Below are positions 14,729-28,000 of a stretch of 64,000 bases of DNA, piece by piece (the stretch's first letter is position 1; the number at the start of each line of letters is the position of its first letter). Where the stretch lies: positions 5,146,001-5,210,000 of the forward strand of contig OY759214.1 of NCBI GenBank assembly GCA_963662175.1, given 5' to 3'. The notes under the pieces were generated by a model. The model was not told the origin of the DNA, searched no databases, and saw nothing but the letters and a program-made list of their open reading frames with translations. The DNA comes from Aradus depressus. Its lineage: Eukaryota > Arthropoda > Insecta > Hemiptera > Aradidae. A program made the position numbers and the translations under genes.

Positions 14729-17700
14729 TTGATTTGGGTCGGTGAGATTCGAACCTCTGGTCCTCGTGTTGGTAACATAAGAGATCCGTTAAATAAGTTG
14801 ATTTGGGTCGGTGAGATTCGAACCTCTGGTCCTCGTGTTGGTAACATAAGAGATCCGTTAAATAAGTTGATTTGGGTCGGTGAGATTCGAACCTCTGGTC
14901 CTCGTGTTGGTAACATAAGAGATCCGTTAAATAAATTGATTTGGGTCGGTGAGATTCGAAACTCTGGTCGTCGTATTGGTAACATAAGAGATCCGTTAAA
15001 TAAGTTGATTTGGGTCGGTGAGATTCGAACCTCTGGTCCTCGTGTTGGTAACATAAGAGATCCGTTAAATAAGTTGATTTGGGTCGGTGAGATTCGAACC
15101 TCTGGTCCTCGTGTTGGTAACATAAGAGATCCGTTAAATAAGTTGATTTGGGTCGGTGAGATTCGAACCTCTGGTCCTCGTGTTGGTAACATAAGAGATC
15201 CGTTAAATAAGTTGATTTGGGTCGGTGAGATTCGAACCTCTGGTCCTCGTGTTGGTAACATAAGAGATCCGTTAAATAACTTGATTTGGGTCGGTGAGAT
15301 TCGAACCTCTGGTCCTCGTGTTGGTAACATAAGAGATCCGTTAAATAAGTTGATTTGGGTCGGTGAGATTCGAACTTCTGGTCCTCGTGTTGGTAACATA
15401 AGAGATCCGTTAAATAAGTTGATTTGGGTCGGTGAGATTCGAACCTCTGGTCCTCGTGTTGGTAACATAAGAGATCCGTTAAATAAGTTAATTTGGCTCG
15501 GTGGGATTCGAACCTCTGGTCCTCGTGTTGGTAACATAAGAGATCCGTTAAATAAGTGGATTTGGGTCGGTGAGATTCGAACCTCTGGTCCTCGTGTTGG
15601 TAACATAAGAGATCCGTTAAATAAGTTGATTTGGGTCGGTGAGATTCGAACCTCTGGTCCTCGTGTTGGTAACATAAGAGATCCGTTAAATAATTTAATT
15701 TGGCTCGGTGGGATTCGAACCTCTGGTCCTCGTGTTGGTAACATAAGAGATCCGTTAAATAAGTTGAATTGGGTCGGTGAGATTCGAACCTCTGGTCCTC
15801 GTGTTGGTAACATAAGAGATCCGTTAAATAAGTTGATTTGGGTCGGAGAGATTCGAACGTCTGGTCCTCGTGTTGGTAACATAAGAGATCCGTTAAATAA
15901 GTTGATTTGGCTCGGTGGGATTCGAACCTCTGGTCCTCGTGTTGGTAACATAAGAGATCCGTTAAATAAGTTGAATTGGGTCGGTGAGATTCGAACCTCT
16001 GGTCCTTGTGTTGGTAACATAAGAGATCCGTTAAATAAGTTGATTTGGGTCGGAGAGATTCGAACGTCTGGTCCTCGTGTTGGTAACATAAGAGATCCGT
16101 TAAATAAGTTGATTTGGGTCGGTGAGATTCGAACCTCTGGTCCTCGTGTTGGTAACATAAGAGATCCGTTAAATAAGTTGATTTGGGTCGGTGAGATTCG
16201 AACCTCTGGTCCTCGTGTTGGTAACATAAGAGATCCGTTAAATAAATTGATTTGGGTCGGTGAGATTCGAAACTCTGGTCGTCGTATTGGTAACATAAGA
16301 GATCCGTTAAATAAGTTGATTTGGGTCGGTGAGATTCGAACCTCTGGTCCTCGTGTTGGTAACATAAGAGATCCGTTAAATAAGTTGATTTGGGTCGGTG
16401 AGATTTGAACCTCTGGTCCTCGTGTTGGTAACATAAGAGATCCGTTAAATAAGTTGATTTGGGTCGGTGAGATTCGAACCTCTGGTCCTCGTGTTGGTAA
16501 CATAAGAGATCCGTTAAATAAGTTGATTTGGGTCGGTGAGATTCGAACCTCTGGTCCTCGTGTTGGTAACATAAGAGATCCGTTAAATAAGTTGATTTGG
16601 GTCGGTGAGATTCGAACCTCTGGTCCTCGTGTTGGTAACATAAGAGATCCGTTAAATAAATTGATTTGGGTCGGTGAGATTCGAACCTCTGGTCCTCGTG
16701 TTGGTAACATAAGAGATCCGTTAAATAAGTTGATTTGGGTCGGTGAGATTCGAACCTCTGGTCCTCGTGTTGGTAACATAAGAGATCCGTTAAATAAGTT
16801 GATTTGGGTCGGTGAGATTCGAACCTCTGGTCCTCGTGTTGGTAACATAAGAGATCCGTTAAATAAGTTGATTTGGGTCGGTGAGATTCGAACTTCTGGT
16901 CCTCGTGTTGGTAACATAAGAGATCCGTTAAATAAGTTGATTTGGGTCGGTGAGATTCGAACCTCTGGTCCTCGTGTTGGTAACATAAGTGATCCGTTAA
17001 ATAAGTTTATTTGGCTCGGTGAGATTCGAACTTCTGGTCCTCGTGTTGGTAACATAAGAGATCCGTTAAATAAGTTGATTTGGGTCGGTGAGATTCGAAC
17101 CTCTGGTCCTCGTGTTGGTAACATAAGAGATCCGTTAAATAAGTTAATTTGGCTCGGTGGGATTCGAACCTCTGGTCCTCGTGTTGGTAACATAAGAGAT
17201 CCGTTAAATAAGTTGATTTGGGTCGGTGAGATTCGAACCTCTGGTCCTCGTGTTGGTAACATAAGAGATCCGTTAAATAAGTTGATTTGGGTCGGTGAGA
17301 TTCGAACCTCTGGTCCTCGTGTTGGTAACATAAGAGATCCGTTAAATAATTTAATTTGGCTCGGTGGGATTCGAACCTCTGGTCCTCGTGTTGGTAACAT
17401 AAGAGATCCGTTAAATAAGTTGAATTGGGTCGGTGAGATTCGAACCTCTGGTCCTCGTGTTGGTAACATAAGAGATCCGTTAAATAAGTTGATTTGGGTC
17501 GGAGAGATTCGAACGTCTGGTCCTCGTGTTGGTAACATAAGAGATCCGTTAAATAAGTTGATTTGGCTCGGTGGGATTCGAACCTCTGGTCCTCGTGTTG
17601 GTAACATAAGAGATCCGTTAAATAAGTTGAATTGGGTCGGTGAGATTCGAACCTCTGGTCCTTGTGTTGGTAACATAAGAGATCCGTTAAATAAGTTGAT

Positions 17701-19100
17701 TTGGGTCGGAGAGATTCGAACGTCTGGTCCTCGTGTTGGTAACATAAGAGATCCGTTAAATAAGTTGATTTGGGTCGGTGAGATTCGAACCTCTGGTCCT
17801 CGTGTTGGTAACATAAGAGATCCGTTAAATAAGTTGATTTGGGTCGGTGAGATTCGAACCTCTGGTCCTCGTGTTGGTAACATAAGAGATCCGTTAAATA
17901 AATTGATTTGGGTCGGTGAGATTCGAAACTCTGGTCGTCGTATTGGTAACATAAGAGATCCGTTAAATAAGTTGATTTGGGTCGGTGAGATTCGAACCTC
18001 TGGTCCTCGTGTTGGTAACATAAGAGATCCGTTAAATAAGTTGATTTGGGTCGGTGAGATTTGAACCTCTGGTCCTCGTGTTGGTAACATAAGAGATCCG
18101 TTAATTAAGTTGATTTGGGTCGGTGAGATTCGAACCTCTGGTCCTCGTGTTGGTAACATAAGAGATCCGTTAAATAAGTTGATTTGGGTCGGTGAGATTC
18201 GAACCTCTGGTCCTCGTGTTGGTAACATAAGAGATCCGTTAAATAAGTTGATTTGGGTCGGTGAGATTCGAACCTCTGGTCCTCGTGTTGGTAACATAAG
18301 AGATCCGTTAAATAAATTGATTTGGGTCGGTGAGATTCGAACCTCTGGTCCTCGTGTTGGTAACATAAGAGATCCGTTAAATAAGTTGATTTGGGTCGGT
18401 GAGATTCGAACTTCTGGTCCTCGTGTTGGTAACATAAGAGATCCGTTAAATAAGTTGATTTGGGTCGGTGAGATTCGAACCTCTGGTCCTCGTGTTGGTA
18501 ACATAAGTGATCCGTTAAATAAGTTTATTTGGCTCGGTGAGATTCGAACTTCTGGTCCTCGTGTTGGTAACATAAGAGATCCGTTAAATAAGTTGATTTG
18601 GGTCGGTGAGATTCGAACCTCTGGTCCTCGTGTTGGTAACATAAGAGATCCGTTAAATAAGTTAATTTGGCTCGGTGGGATTCGAACCTCTGGTCCTCGT
18701 GTTGGTAACATAAGAGATCCGTTAAATAAGTTGATTTGGGTCGGTGAGATTCGAACCTCTGGTCCTCGTGTTGGTAACATAAGAGATCCGTTAAATAACT
18801 TGATTTGGGTAGGTGAGATTCGAACCTCTGGTCCTCGTGTTGGTAACATAAGAGATCCGTTAAATAATTTAATTTGGCTCGGTGGGATACGAACCTCTGG
18901 TCCTCGTGTTGGTAACATAAGAGATCCGTTAAATAAGTTGAATTGGGTCGGTGAGATTCGAACCTCTGGTCCTCGTGTTGGTAACATAAGAGATCCGTTA
19001 AATAAGTTGATTTGGGTCGGAGAGATTCGAACGTCTGGTCCTCGTGTTGGTAACATAAGAGATCCGTTAAATAAGTTGATTTGGGTCGGTGAGATTCGAA
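14729..19100. repeat. 24-unit (1,656-bp) higher-order repeat in the satellite
   Basis: The variant 'gagatttgaacc' occurs at about 16,403 and 18,059, a spacing of 1,656 bp or 24 units, with matching variant order on either side. The same marker at 12,814 lies 52 units before 16,403, so an older, larger register is also present. Confidence 0.8.
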
Positions 19101-20299
19101 CCTCTGGTCCTCGTGTTGGTAACATAAGAGATCCGTTAAATAAGTTGATTTGGGTCGGTGAGATTCGAACCTCTGGTCCTCGTGTTGGTAACATAAGAGA
19201 TCCGTTAAATAAGTTGATTTGGGTCGGTGAGATTCGAACCTCTGGTCCTCGTGTTGGTAACATAAGAGATCCGTTAAATAAATTGATTTGGGTCGGTGAG
19301 ATTCGAACCTCTGGTCCTCGTGTTGGTAACATAAGAGATCCGTTAAATAAGTTGATTTGGGTCGGTGAGATTCGAACCTCTGGTCCTCGTGTTGGTAACA
19401 TAAGAGATCCGTTAAATAAGTTGATTTGGGTCGGTGAGATTCGAACCTCTGGTCCTCGTGTTGGTAACATAAGAGATCCGTTAAATAAGTTGATTTGGGT
19501 CGGTGAGATTCGAACCTCTGGTCCTCGTGTTGGTAACATAAGAGATCCGTTAAATAAGTTGATTTGGGTCGGTGAGATTCGAACCTCTGGTCCTCGTGTT
19601 GGTAACATAAGAGATCCGTTAAATAAGTTGATTTGGGTCGGTGAGATTCGAACCTCTGGTCCTCGTGTTGGTAACATAAGAGATCCGTTAAATAAGTTGA
19701 TTTGGGTCGGTGAGATTCGAACCTCTGGTCCTCGTGTTGGTAACATAAGAGATCCGTTAAATAAGTTGATTTGGGTCGGTGAGATTCGAACCTCTGGTCC
19801 TCGTGTTGGTAACATAAGAGATCCGTTAAATAAGTTGATTTGGGTCGGTGAGATTCGAACCTCTGGTCCTTGTGTTGGTAACATAAGAGATCCGTTAAAT
19901 AAATTGATTTGGGTCGGTGAGATTCGAAACTCTTGTCGTCGTATTGGTAACATAAGAGATCCGTTAAATAAGTTGATTTGGGTCGGTGAGATTCGAACCT
20001 CTGGTCCTCGTGTTGGTAACATAAGAGATCCGTTAAATAAGTTAATTTGGTTCGGTGAGATTCGAACCTCTGGTCCTCGTGTTGGTAACATAAGAGATCC
20101 GTTAAATAAGTTAGTTTGGGTCGGTGAGATTCGAACCTCTTGTCCTCGTGTTGGTAACATAAGAGATCCGTTAAATAAGTTGATTTGGGTCGGTGAGATT
20201 CGAACCTCTGGTCCTCGTGTTGGTAACATAAGAGATCCGTTAAATAAGTTAATTTGGGTCGGTGAGATTCGAACCTCTGGTCCTCGTTTTGGTAACATA

Positions 20300-21760
20300 A
20301 GAGATCCGTTAAATAAGTTAATTTGGCTCGGTGGGATTCGAACCTCTGGTCCTCGTGTTGGTAACATAAGAGATCCGTTAAATAAGTTGATTTGGTTCGG
20401 TGAGATTCGAACCTCTGGTCCTCGTTTTGGTAACATAAGAGATCCGTTAAATAAGTTGATTTGGTTCGGTGAGATTCGAACCTCGGGTCCTCGTGTTGGT
20501 AACATAAGAGATCCGTTAAATAAGTTAATTTGGCTCGGTGGGATTCGAACCTCTGGTCCTCGTGTTGGTAACATAAGAGATCCGTTAAATAAGTTGATTT
20601 GGGTCGGTGAGATTCGAACCTTTAGTCCTCGTGTTGGTAACATAAGAGATCCGTTAAATAAGTTGATTTGGTTCGGTGAGATTCGAACCTCTGGTCCTCG
20701 TGTTGGTAACATAAGAGATCCGTTAAATAAGTTAATTTGGGTCGGTGAGATTCGAACCTCTGGTCCTCGTGTTGGTAACATAAGAGATCCGTTAAATAAG
20801 TTGATTTGGGTCGGTGAGATTCGAACCTCTGGTCCTCGTGTTGGTAACATAAGAGATCCGTTAAATAAGTTGATTTGGGTCGGTGAGATTCGAACCTCTG
20901 GTCCTCGTGTTGGTAACATAATTGATCCGTTAAATAAGTTGATTTGGGTCGGTGAGATTCGAACCTCTGGTCCTCGTGTTGGTAACATAAGAGATCCGTT
21001 AAATAAGTTGATTTGGGTCGGTGAGATTCGAACCTCTGGTCCTCGTGTTGGTAACAAAAGAGATCCGTTAAATAAGTTAATTTGGCTCGGTGGGATTCGA
21101 AACTCTTGTCGTCGTATTGGTAACATAAGAGATCCGTTAAATAAGTTAATTTGGCTCGGTGGGATTCGAACCTCTGGTCCTCGTGTTGGTAACATAAGAG
21201 ATCCGTTAAATAAGTTGATTTGGGTCGGTGAGATTCGAACCTTTAGTCCTCGTGTTGGTAACATAAGAGATCCGTTAAATAAGTTGATTTGGTTCGGTGA
21301 GATTCGAACCTCTGGTCCTCGTGTTGGTAACATAAGAGATCCGTTAAATAAGTTAATTTGGGTCGGTGAGATTCGAACCTCTGGTCCTCGTGTTGGTAAC
21401 ATAAGAGATCCGTTAAATAAGTTGATTTGGGTCGGTGAGATTCGAACCTCTGGTCCTCGTGTTGGTAACATAAGAGATCCGTTAAATAAGTTGATTTGGG
21501 TCGGTGAGATTCGAACCTCTGGTCCTCGTGTTGGTAACATAATTGATCCGTTAAATAAGTTGATTTGGGTCGGTGAGATTCGAACCTCTGGTCCTCGTGT
21601 TGGTAACATAAGAGATCCGTTAAATAAGTTGATTTGGGTCGGTGAGATTCGAACCTCTGGTCCTCGTGTTGGTAACAAAAGAGATCCGTTAAATAAGTTA
21701 ATTTGGCTCGGTGGGATTCGAAACTCTTGTCGTCGTATTGGTAACATAAGAGATCCGTTA
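20300..21760. repeat. Nine-unit (621-bp) higher-order repeat in the satellite
   Basis: The markers 'aacctttagtcctcg' (about 20,619 and 21,240) and 'aacaaaagagatcc' (21,053 and 21,674) repeat 621 bp apart, equal to nine units. Confidence 0.78.
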
Positions 21761-22079
21761 AATAAGTTGATTTGGGTCGGTGAGATTCGAACCTCTGGTC
21801 CTCGTGTTGGTAACATAAGAGATCCGTTAAATAAGTTGATTTGGTTCGGTGAGATTCGAACCTCTGGTCCTCGTGTTGGTAACATAAGAGATCCGTTAAA
21901 TAAGTTAATTTGGGTCGGTGAGATTCGAACCTCTGGTGCTCGTGTTGGTAACATAAGAGATCCGTTAAATAAGTTGATTTGGGTCGGTGAGATTCGAACC
22001 TCTGGTCCTCGTGTTGGTAACATAAGAGATCCGTTAAATAAGTTGATTTGGGTCGGTGAGATTTGAACCTCTGGTCCTC

Positions 22080-25000
22080 GTGTTGGTAACATTATTGATC
22101 CGTTAAATAAGTTGATTTGGGTCGGTGAGATTCGAACCTCTGGTCCTCGTGTTGGTAACATAAGAGATCCGTTAAATAAGTTGATTTGGGTCGGTGAGAT
22201 TCGAACCTCTGGTCCTCGTGTTGGTAACACAAGAGATCCGTTAAATAAGTTGATTTGGGTCGGTGAGATTCGAACCTCTGGTCCTCGTGTTGGTAACATA
22301 AGAGATCCGTTAAATAAATTGATTTGGGTCGGTGAGATTCGAAACTCTTGTCGTCGTATTGGTAACATAAGAGATCCGTTAAATAAGTTGATTTGGGTCG
22401 GTGAGATTCGAACCTCTGGTCCTCGTGTTGGTAACATAAGAGATCCGTTAAATAAGTTAATTTGGTTCGGTGAGATTCGAACCTCTGGTCCTCGTGTTGG
22501 TAACATAAGAGATCCGTTAAATAAGTTAATTTGGGTCGGTGAGATTCGAACCTCTGGTCCTCGTGTTGGTAACATAAGAGATCCGTTAAATAAGTTGATT
22601 TGGGTCGGTGAGATTCGAACCTCTGGTCCTCGTGTTGGTAACATAAGAGATCCGTTAAATAAGTTAATTTGGGTCGGTGAGATTCGAACCTCTGGTCCTC
22701 GTGTTGGTAACATGAGAGATCCGTTAAATAAGTTAATTTGGCTCGGTGGGATTCGAACCTCTGGTCCTCGTGTTGGTAACATAAGAGATCCGTTAAATAA
22801 GTTGATTTGGGTCGGTGAGATTCGAACCTCTGGTCCTCGTGTTGGTAACATAAGAGATCCGTTAAATAAGTTGATTTGGGTCGGTGAGATTCGAACCTCT
22901 GGTCCTCGTGTTGGTAACTTAAGAGATCCGTTAAATAATTTAATTTGGCTCGGTGGGATTCGAACCTCTGGTCCCCGTGTTGGTAACATAAGAGATCCGT
23001 TAAATAAGTTGAATTGGGTCGGTGAGATTCGAACCTCTGGTCCTCGTGTTGGTAACATAAGAGATCCGTTAAAAAAGTTGATTTGGGTCGGAGAGATTCG
23101 AACGTCTGGTCCTCGTGTTGGTAACATAAGAGATCCGTTAAATAAGTTGATTTGGGTCGGTGAGATTCGAACCTCTGGTCCTCGTGTTGGTAACATAAGA
23201 GATCCGTTGAATAAGTTGATTTGGGTCGGTGAGATTCGAACCTCTGGTCCTCGTGTTGGTAACATAAGAGATCCGTTAAATAAGTTAATTTGGGTCGGTG
23301 AGATTCGAACCTCTGGTCCTCGTGTTGGTAACATAAGAGATCCGTTAAATAAGTTGATTTGGGTCGGTGAGATTCGAACCTCTGGTCCTCGTGTTGGTAA
23401 CATAAGAGATCCGTTAAATAAGTTGATTTGGGTCGGTGAGATTCGAACCTCTGGTCCTCGTGTTGGTAACATAAGAGATCCGTTAAATAAGTTAATTTGG
23501 GTCGGTGAGATTCGAACCTCTGGTCCTCGTGTTGGTAACATAAGAGATCCGTTAAATAAGTTGATTTGGGTCGGTGAGATTCGAACCTCTGGTCCTCGTG
23601 TTGGTAACATAAGAGATCCGTTAAATAAGTTGATTTGGGTCGGTGAGATTCGAACCTCTGGTCCTCGTGTTGGTAACACAAGAGATCCGTTAAATAAGTT
23701 GATTTGGGTCGGTGAGATTCGAACCTCTGGTCCTCGTGTTGGTAACATAAGAGATCCGTTAAATAAATTGATTTGGGTCGGTGAGATTCGAAACTCTGGT
23801 CCTCGTGTTGGTAACATAAGAGATCCGTTAAATAAGTTAATTTGGTTCGGTGAGATTCGAACCTCTGGTCCTCGTGTTGGTAACATATGAGATCCGTTAA
23901 ATAAGTTGATTTGGGTCGGTGAGATTCGAACCTCTGGTCCTCGTGTTGGTAACATAAGAGATCCGTTAAATAAGTTGATTTGGGTCGGTGAGATTCGAAC
24001 CTCTGGTCCTCGTGTTGGTAACATAATTGATCCGTTAAATAAGTTGATTTGGGTCGGTGAGATTCGAACCTCTGGTCCTCGTGTTGGTAACATAAGAGAT
24101 CCGTTAAATAAGTTGATTTGGGTCGGTGAGATTCGAACCTCTGGTCCTCGTGTTGGTAACAAAAGAGATCCGTTAAATAAGTTAATTTGGCTCGGTGGGA
24201 TTCGAAACTCTTGTCGTCGTATTGGTAACATAAGAGATCCGTTAAATAAGTTGATTTGGGTCGGTGAGATTCGAACCTCTGGTCCTCGTGTTGGTAACAT
24301 AAGAGATCCGTTAAATAAGTTGATTTGGTTCGGTGAGATTCGAACCTCTGGTCCTCGTGTTGGTAACATAAGAGATCCGTTAAATAAGTTAATTTGGGTC
24401 GGTGAGATTCGAACCTCTGGTCCTCGTGTTGGTAACATAAGAGATCCGTTAAATAAGTTGATTTGGGTCGGTGAGATTCGAACCTCTGGTCCTCGTGTTG
24501 GTAACATAAGAGATCCGTTAAATAAGTTGATTTGGGTCGGTGAGATTTGAACCTCTGGTCCTCGTGTTGGTAACATTATTGATCCGTTAAATAAGTTGAT
24601 TTGGGTCGGTGAGATTCGAACCTCTGGTCCTCGTGTTGGTAACATAAGAGATCCGTTAAATAAGTTGATTTGGGTCGGTGAGATTCGAACCTCTGGTCCT
24701 CGTGTTGGTAACACAAGAGATCCGTTAAATAAGTTGATTTGGGTCGGTGAGATTCGAACCTCTGGTCCTCGTGTTGGTAACATAAGAGATCCGTTAAATA
24801 AATTGATTTGGGTCGGTGAGATTCGAAACTCTTGTCGTCGTATTGGTAACATAAGAGATCCGTTAAATAAGTTGATTTGGGTCGGTGAGATTCGAACCTC
24901 TGGTCCTCGTGTTGGTAACATAAGAGATCCGTTAAATAAGTTAATTTGGTTCGGTGAGATTCGAACCTCTGGTCCTCGTGTTGGTAACATAAGAGATCCG

Positions 25001-28000
25001 TTAAATAAGTTAATTTGGGTCGGTGAGATTCGAACCTCTGGTCCTCGTGTTGGTAACATAAGAGATCCGTTAAATAAGTTGATTTGGGTCGGTGAGATTC
25101 GAACCTCTGGTCCTCGTGTTGGTAACATAAGAGATCCGTTAAATAAGTTAATTTGGGTCGGTGAGATTCGAACCTCTGGTCCTCGTGTTGGTAACATGAG
25201 AGATCCGTTAAATAAGTTAATTTGGCTCGGTGGGATTCGAACCTCTGGTCCTCGTGTTGGTAACATAAGAGATCCGTTAAATAAGTTGATTTGGGTCGGT
25301 GAGATTCGAACCTCTGGTCCTCGTGTTGGTAACATAAGAGATCCGTTAAATAAGTTGATTTGGGTCGGTGAGATTCGAACCTCTGGTCCTCGTGTTGGTA
25401 ACTTAAGAGATCCGTTAAATAATTTAATTTGGCTCGGTGGGATTCGAACCTCTGGTCCTCGTGTTGGTAACATAAGAGATCCGTTAAATAAGTTGAATTG
25501 GGTCGGTGAGATTCGAACCTCTGGTCCTCGTGTTGGTAACATAAGAGATCCGTTAAAAAAGTTGATTTGGGTCGGAGAGATTCGAACGTCTGGTCCTCGT
25601 GTTGGTAACATAAGAGATCCGTTAAATAAGTTGATTTGGGTCGGTGAGATTCGAACCTCTGGTCCTCGTGTTGGTAACATAAGAGATCCGTTAAATAAGT
25701 TGATTTGGGTCGGTGAGATTCGAACCTCTGGTCCTCGTGTTGGTAACATAAGAGATCCGTTAAATAAGTTGATTTGGGTCGGTGAGATTCGAACCTCTGG
25801 TCCTCGTGTTGGTAACATAAGAGATCCGTTAAATAAGTTGATTTGGGTCGGTGAGATTCGAACCTCTGGTCCTCGTGTTGGTAACATAAGAGATCCGTTA
25901 AATAAGTTGATTTGGGTCGGTGAGATTCGAACCTCTGGTCCTCGTGTTGGTAACATAAGAGATCCGTTAAATAAGTTGATTTGGGTCGGTGAGATTTGAA
26001 CCTCTGGTCCTCGTGTTGGTATCATTATTGATCCGTTAAATAAGTTGATTTGGGTCGGTGAGATTCGAACCTCTGGTCCTCGTGTTGGTAACATAAGAGA
26101 TCCGTTAAATAAGTTGATTTGGGTCGGTGAGATTCGAACCTCTGGTCCTCGTGTTGGTAACACAAGAGATCCGTTAAATAAGTTGATTTGGGTCGGTGAG
26201 ATTCGAACCTCTGGTCCTCGTGTTGGTAACATAAGAGATCCGTTAAATAAATTGATTTGGGTCGGTGAGATTCGAAACTCTGGTCCTCGTGTTGGTAACA
26301 TAAGAGATCCGTTAAATAAGTTAATTTGGTTCGGTGAGATTCGAACCTCTGGTCCTCGTGTTGGTAACATAAGAGATCCGTTAAATAAGTTAATTTGGGT
26401 CGGTGAGATTCGATCCTCTGGTCCTCGTGTTGGTAACATAAGAGATCCGTTAAATAAGTTGATTTGGGTCGGTGAGATTCGAACCTCTGGTCCTCGTGTT
26501 GGTAACATAAGAGATCCGTTAAATAAGTTAATTTGGGTCGGTGAGATTCGAACCTCTGGTCCTCGTGTTGGTAACATGAGAGATCCGTTAAATAAGTTAA
26601 TTTGGCTCGGTGGGATTCGAACCTCTGGTCCTCGTGTTGGTAACATAAGAGATCCGTTAAATAAGTTGATTTGGGTCGGTGAGATTCGAACCTCTGGTCC
26701 TCGTGTTGGTAACATAAGAGATCCGTTAAATAAGTTGATTTGGGTCGGTGAGATTCGAACCTCTGGTCCTCGTGTTGGTAACTTAAGAGATCCGTTAAAT
26801 AATTTAATTTGGCTCGGTGGGATTCGAACCTCTGGTCCTCGTGTTGGTAACATAAGAGATCCGTTAAATAAGTTGAATTGGGTCGGTGAGATTCGAACCT
26901 CTGGGCCTCGTGTTGGTAACATAAGAGATCCGTTAAAAAAGTTGATTTGGGTCGGAGAGATTCGAACGTCTGGTCCTCGTGTTGGTAACATAAGAGATCC
27001 GTTAAATAAGTTAATTTGGTTCGGTGAGATTCGAACCTCTGGTCCTCGTGTTGGTAACATAAGAGATCCGTTAAATAAGTTGATTTGGGTCGGTGAGATT
27101 CGAACCTCTGGTCCTCGTGTTGGTAACATAAGAGATCCGTTAAATAAGTTGATTTGGGTCGGTGAGATTCGAACCTCTGGTCCTCGTGTTGGTAACATAA
27201 TTGATCCGTTAAATAAGTTGATTTGGGTCGGTGAGATTCGAACCTCTGGTCCTCGTGTTGGTAACATAAGAGATCCGTTAAATAAGTTGATTTGGGTCGG
27301 TGAGATTCGAACCTCTGGTCCTCGTGTTGGTAACAAAAGAGATCCGTTAAATAAGTTAATTTGGCTCGGTGGGATTCGAAACTCTTGTCGTCGTATTGGT
27401 AACATAAGAGATCCGTTAAATAAGTTGATTTGGGTCGGTGAGATTCGAACCTCTGGTCCTCGTGTTGGTAACATAAGAGATCCGTTAAATAAGTTGATTT
27501 GGTTCGGTGAGATTCGAACCTCTGGTCCTCGTGTTGGTAACATAAGAGATCCGTTAAATAAGTTAATTTGGGTCGGTGAGATTCGAACCTCTGGTCCTCG
27601 TGTTGGTAACATAAGAGATCCGTTAAATAAGTTGATTTGGGTCGGTGAGATTCGAACCTCTGGTCCTCGTGTTGGTAACATAAGAGATCCGTTAAATAAG
27701 TTGATTTGGGTCGGTGAGATTTGAACCTCTGGTCCTCGTGTTGGTAACATTATTGATCCGTTAAATAAGTTGATTTGGGTCGGTGAGATTCGAACCTCTG
27801 GTCCTCGTGTTGGTAACATAAGAGATCCGTTAAATAAGTTGATTTGGGTCGGTGAGATTCGAACCTCTGGTCCTCGTGTTGGTAACACAAGAGATCCGTT
27901 AAATAAGTTGATTTGGGTCGGTGAGATTCGAACCTCTGGTCCTCGTGTTGGTAACATAAGAGATCCGTTAAATAAATTGATTTGGGTCGGTGAGATTCGA